Source of the DNA: Diploptera punctata
Lineage: Eukaryota; Arthropoda; Insecta; Blattodea; Blaberidae
Assembly: GCA_030220185.1 (NCBI GenBank)
Contig: JASPKZ010001281.1
Span: 1-64,000, forward strand
Length of the DNA stretch: 64,000 bases
Direction: 5' to 3'
Each line of letters starts with the position of its first letter. The stretch's first letter is position 1. Both the position numbers and the translations under genes were made by a program. The notes beneath the pieces are model-generated. The model ran no database searches, had not been told where the DNA came from, and saw nothing but the letters and a program-made list of their open reading frames with translations. Shown one piece after another: positions 62,825 to 64,000 of this stretch.

Positions 62825-63110
62825 TTATTTATTTATAGGTCCCTATTAGCTTCCAGATGTTTACACGTCTTTTACTCCCTATAGTTTTATTTTTCTTCTC
62901 CACTCATCCCTATCCATCTATTTCATATCGTCTTGACTTCTCTGTTATTCCTATATTTATCTCTTTGATCCTTGATTTTCAAGTTTTCTTTCTTCTAACA
63001 TATTTATAAGTAATCTGTATTCTTTCATTTTCATGTACTTTACCAATTCCTTTTATATTAATTTTTAATGTTAATCTTTTTCTGTTGAAATTTTTCATTA
63101 TTTTTCCAAA
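62825..63110 (-). pseudogene. LINE fragment, minus strand
   Basis: Decayed sequence similar in part to 62330-62450. On the minus strand it reads KRRVNIWKLIGT-like and further Lys-rich pieces. Probably the region between RT and C-terminal domain or linker of the same LINE. Confidence 0.35.
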
Positions 63111-64000
63111 TTTAAACACGTCGATAATCTAAAAAGTAATTTCAGTTGAAATTAGTTTAAAAGTAAAATTTTATTCAATAACAACAATAATAATCAGTTA
63201 TAATAATAACAGCAATAGTAGTAATAATAATTAGCATTATTTTAATAGTGAAATCATTAATTATAGAATATGAACTTTTACCAGAATACGGCTATATTTG
63301 TTCAGTCTACAGAATACCTTGTTACTCTTGCAGTTTCTGATTTACTACATCCCTGACGCTCATGTACTTACAGTTTTGAATTCTGAAGTGTTTCATACGG
63401 TATATGTGTGTTAAGTGTATTAATATTTGTAAAGTTAGAATTCAGAAAGTAGATTGCTAGCTTACATAGGAATTGGATTGGACACAAGTTTTAATTGCAA
63501 CTTGCAACTATTGCGCCTGACTGACCACTATAGAGATCATACAGAATATATTGAACATACTTCAAGTTGCAGTTCATTCGTTTACACTGCATTGAATCTG
63601 TATAGTGCCTTTTCATTCCTTCGTACAGTCTATAGACTTGGGGAAATTTGTAGATGTAACTATTTATAAATACCTGCAGGCAAAATACGTAACTATACTT
63701 GACCTCTAGTCTGTATCGGTTTCAGTTAAACACTTCAAGCAACTTGAATTCCCTTTCAACTTCAGAAAGTGTAGTTCTAGGTATGTTAGATATTGTGTAA
63801 CTTCTCATGCTTTGCTGTAATAAATACTATTTTCGGGGATTCTATGCCACCATACCACCAACATAAATTGAAATAAAAAACTGAAAAACACACAATTTAC
63901 TTTTGCAGTACGTGAGTTATTAGCTAGGTGAAATATTTGTTTTTTTCTTCTAAAAAAGTGAAAAATGTCTTAAAATAAAGTGAGAAGTTGAGCTCAAAGT
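63111..64000. other. No gene seen
   Basis: AT-rich. The last 150 bp contain AATTGAAATAAAAAACTG, a short echo of repeat H. A 71-codon plus-strand frame at 63454 has no motif. Confidence 0.4.

Noticed and set aside
1..64000. Bacterial-type operons, endosymbiont DNA or an intact virus
   Set aside because: No ribosome-binding sites, no long non-mobile genes and no gene clusters. Base composition and repeats are those of an insect nuclear genome.

Overview
The window looks like AT-rich, intron-less, transposon-packed DNA of a large insect genome. The best guess is a cockroach (Blattodea, probably Periplaneta or a close relative). This rests on remembered family knowledge: LINE C-terminal motifs such as GHVARM, GRPRMRWENN and AMNLRVR, and SINE-derived peptides such as CPDRGPNPDPLRD, are very common in predicted proteins of that lineage. 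No search was possible. I see no convincing single-copy host gene, no rRNA and no clearly functional tRNA gene. Almost all recognisable sequence is mobile DNA or its debris.

Layout. 0-12 kb: tRNA-derived SINEs of several families, 3' ends of a CR1/Jockey-type LINE (called LINE-J here), decayed pieces of an RTE-like LINE (LINE-P) and a second LINE (LINE-Q), a Tc1/mariner-type transposase pseudogene, a MITE, and a palindrome made of two head-to-head tRNA-like cloverleaves. 12-24 kb: more LINE-P, three copies of a hairpin-plus-TIR repeat (family E), a second tRNA-like palindrome in a TA microsatellite, a four-unit 165-bp tandem repeat, a 209-bp-armed inverted repeat, and a copy of hairpin repeat G. 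24-34 kb: LINE-P fragments, an internally deleted LINE-P, a long imperfect inverted repeat carrying two decayed Myb/SANT-like exons, and the most complete LINE-P (30.47-33.39 kb, minus). 34-36.8 kb: a LINE-P corpse with a SINE C, a SINE A fragment and an antisense LINE-P nested inside it, ending at a transposase remnant. 36.8-42.4 kb: three head-to-tail copies of repeat G, the first split by a Gypsy-type LTR element that keeps both LTRs, an initiator-Met tRNA primer site and integrase but has lost gag, protease and RT. 42.5-46.4 kb: another nested LINE-P stack, then a family E copy split by a 1.4-kb GC-rich satellite-like block with a 16-bp target duplication. 47-56 kb: other LINE remnants, a hairpin element, SINEs and a third ACA-loop tRNA-like sequence. 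56.5-60.85 kb: an almost complete LINE-J with ORF1 and ORF2, both broken by frameshifts. 60.9-64 kb: small LINE and SINE fragments and microsatellites.

Most of the order can be read as an insertion history, because many inserts are flanked by visible target-site duplications of 10-16 bp (LINE/SINE) or 4 bp (LTR element). The observations most worth following are: the head-to-head tRNA-like pairs whose stems differ but whose anticodon loop is constant; the tandem G units joined by about 130-bp palindromes; the GC-rich insert at 44.5-45.9 kb; and two LINE-P insertions placed antisense into the same few codons of two other LINE-P copies.
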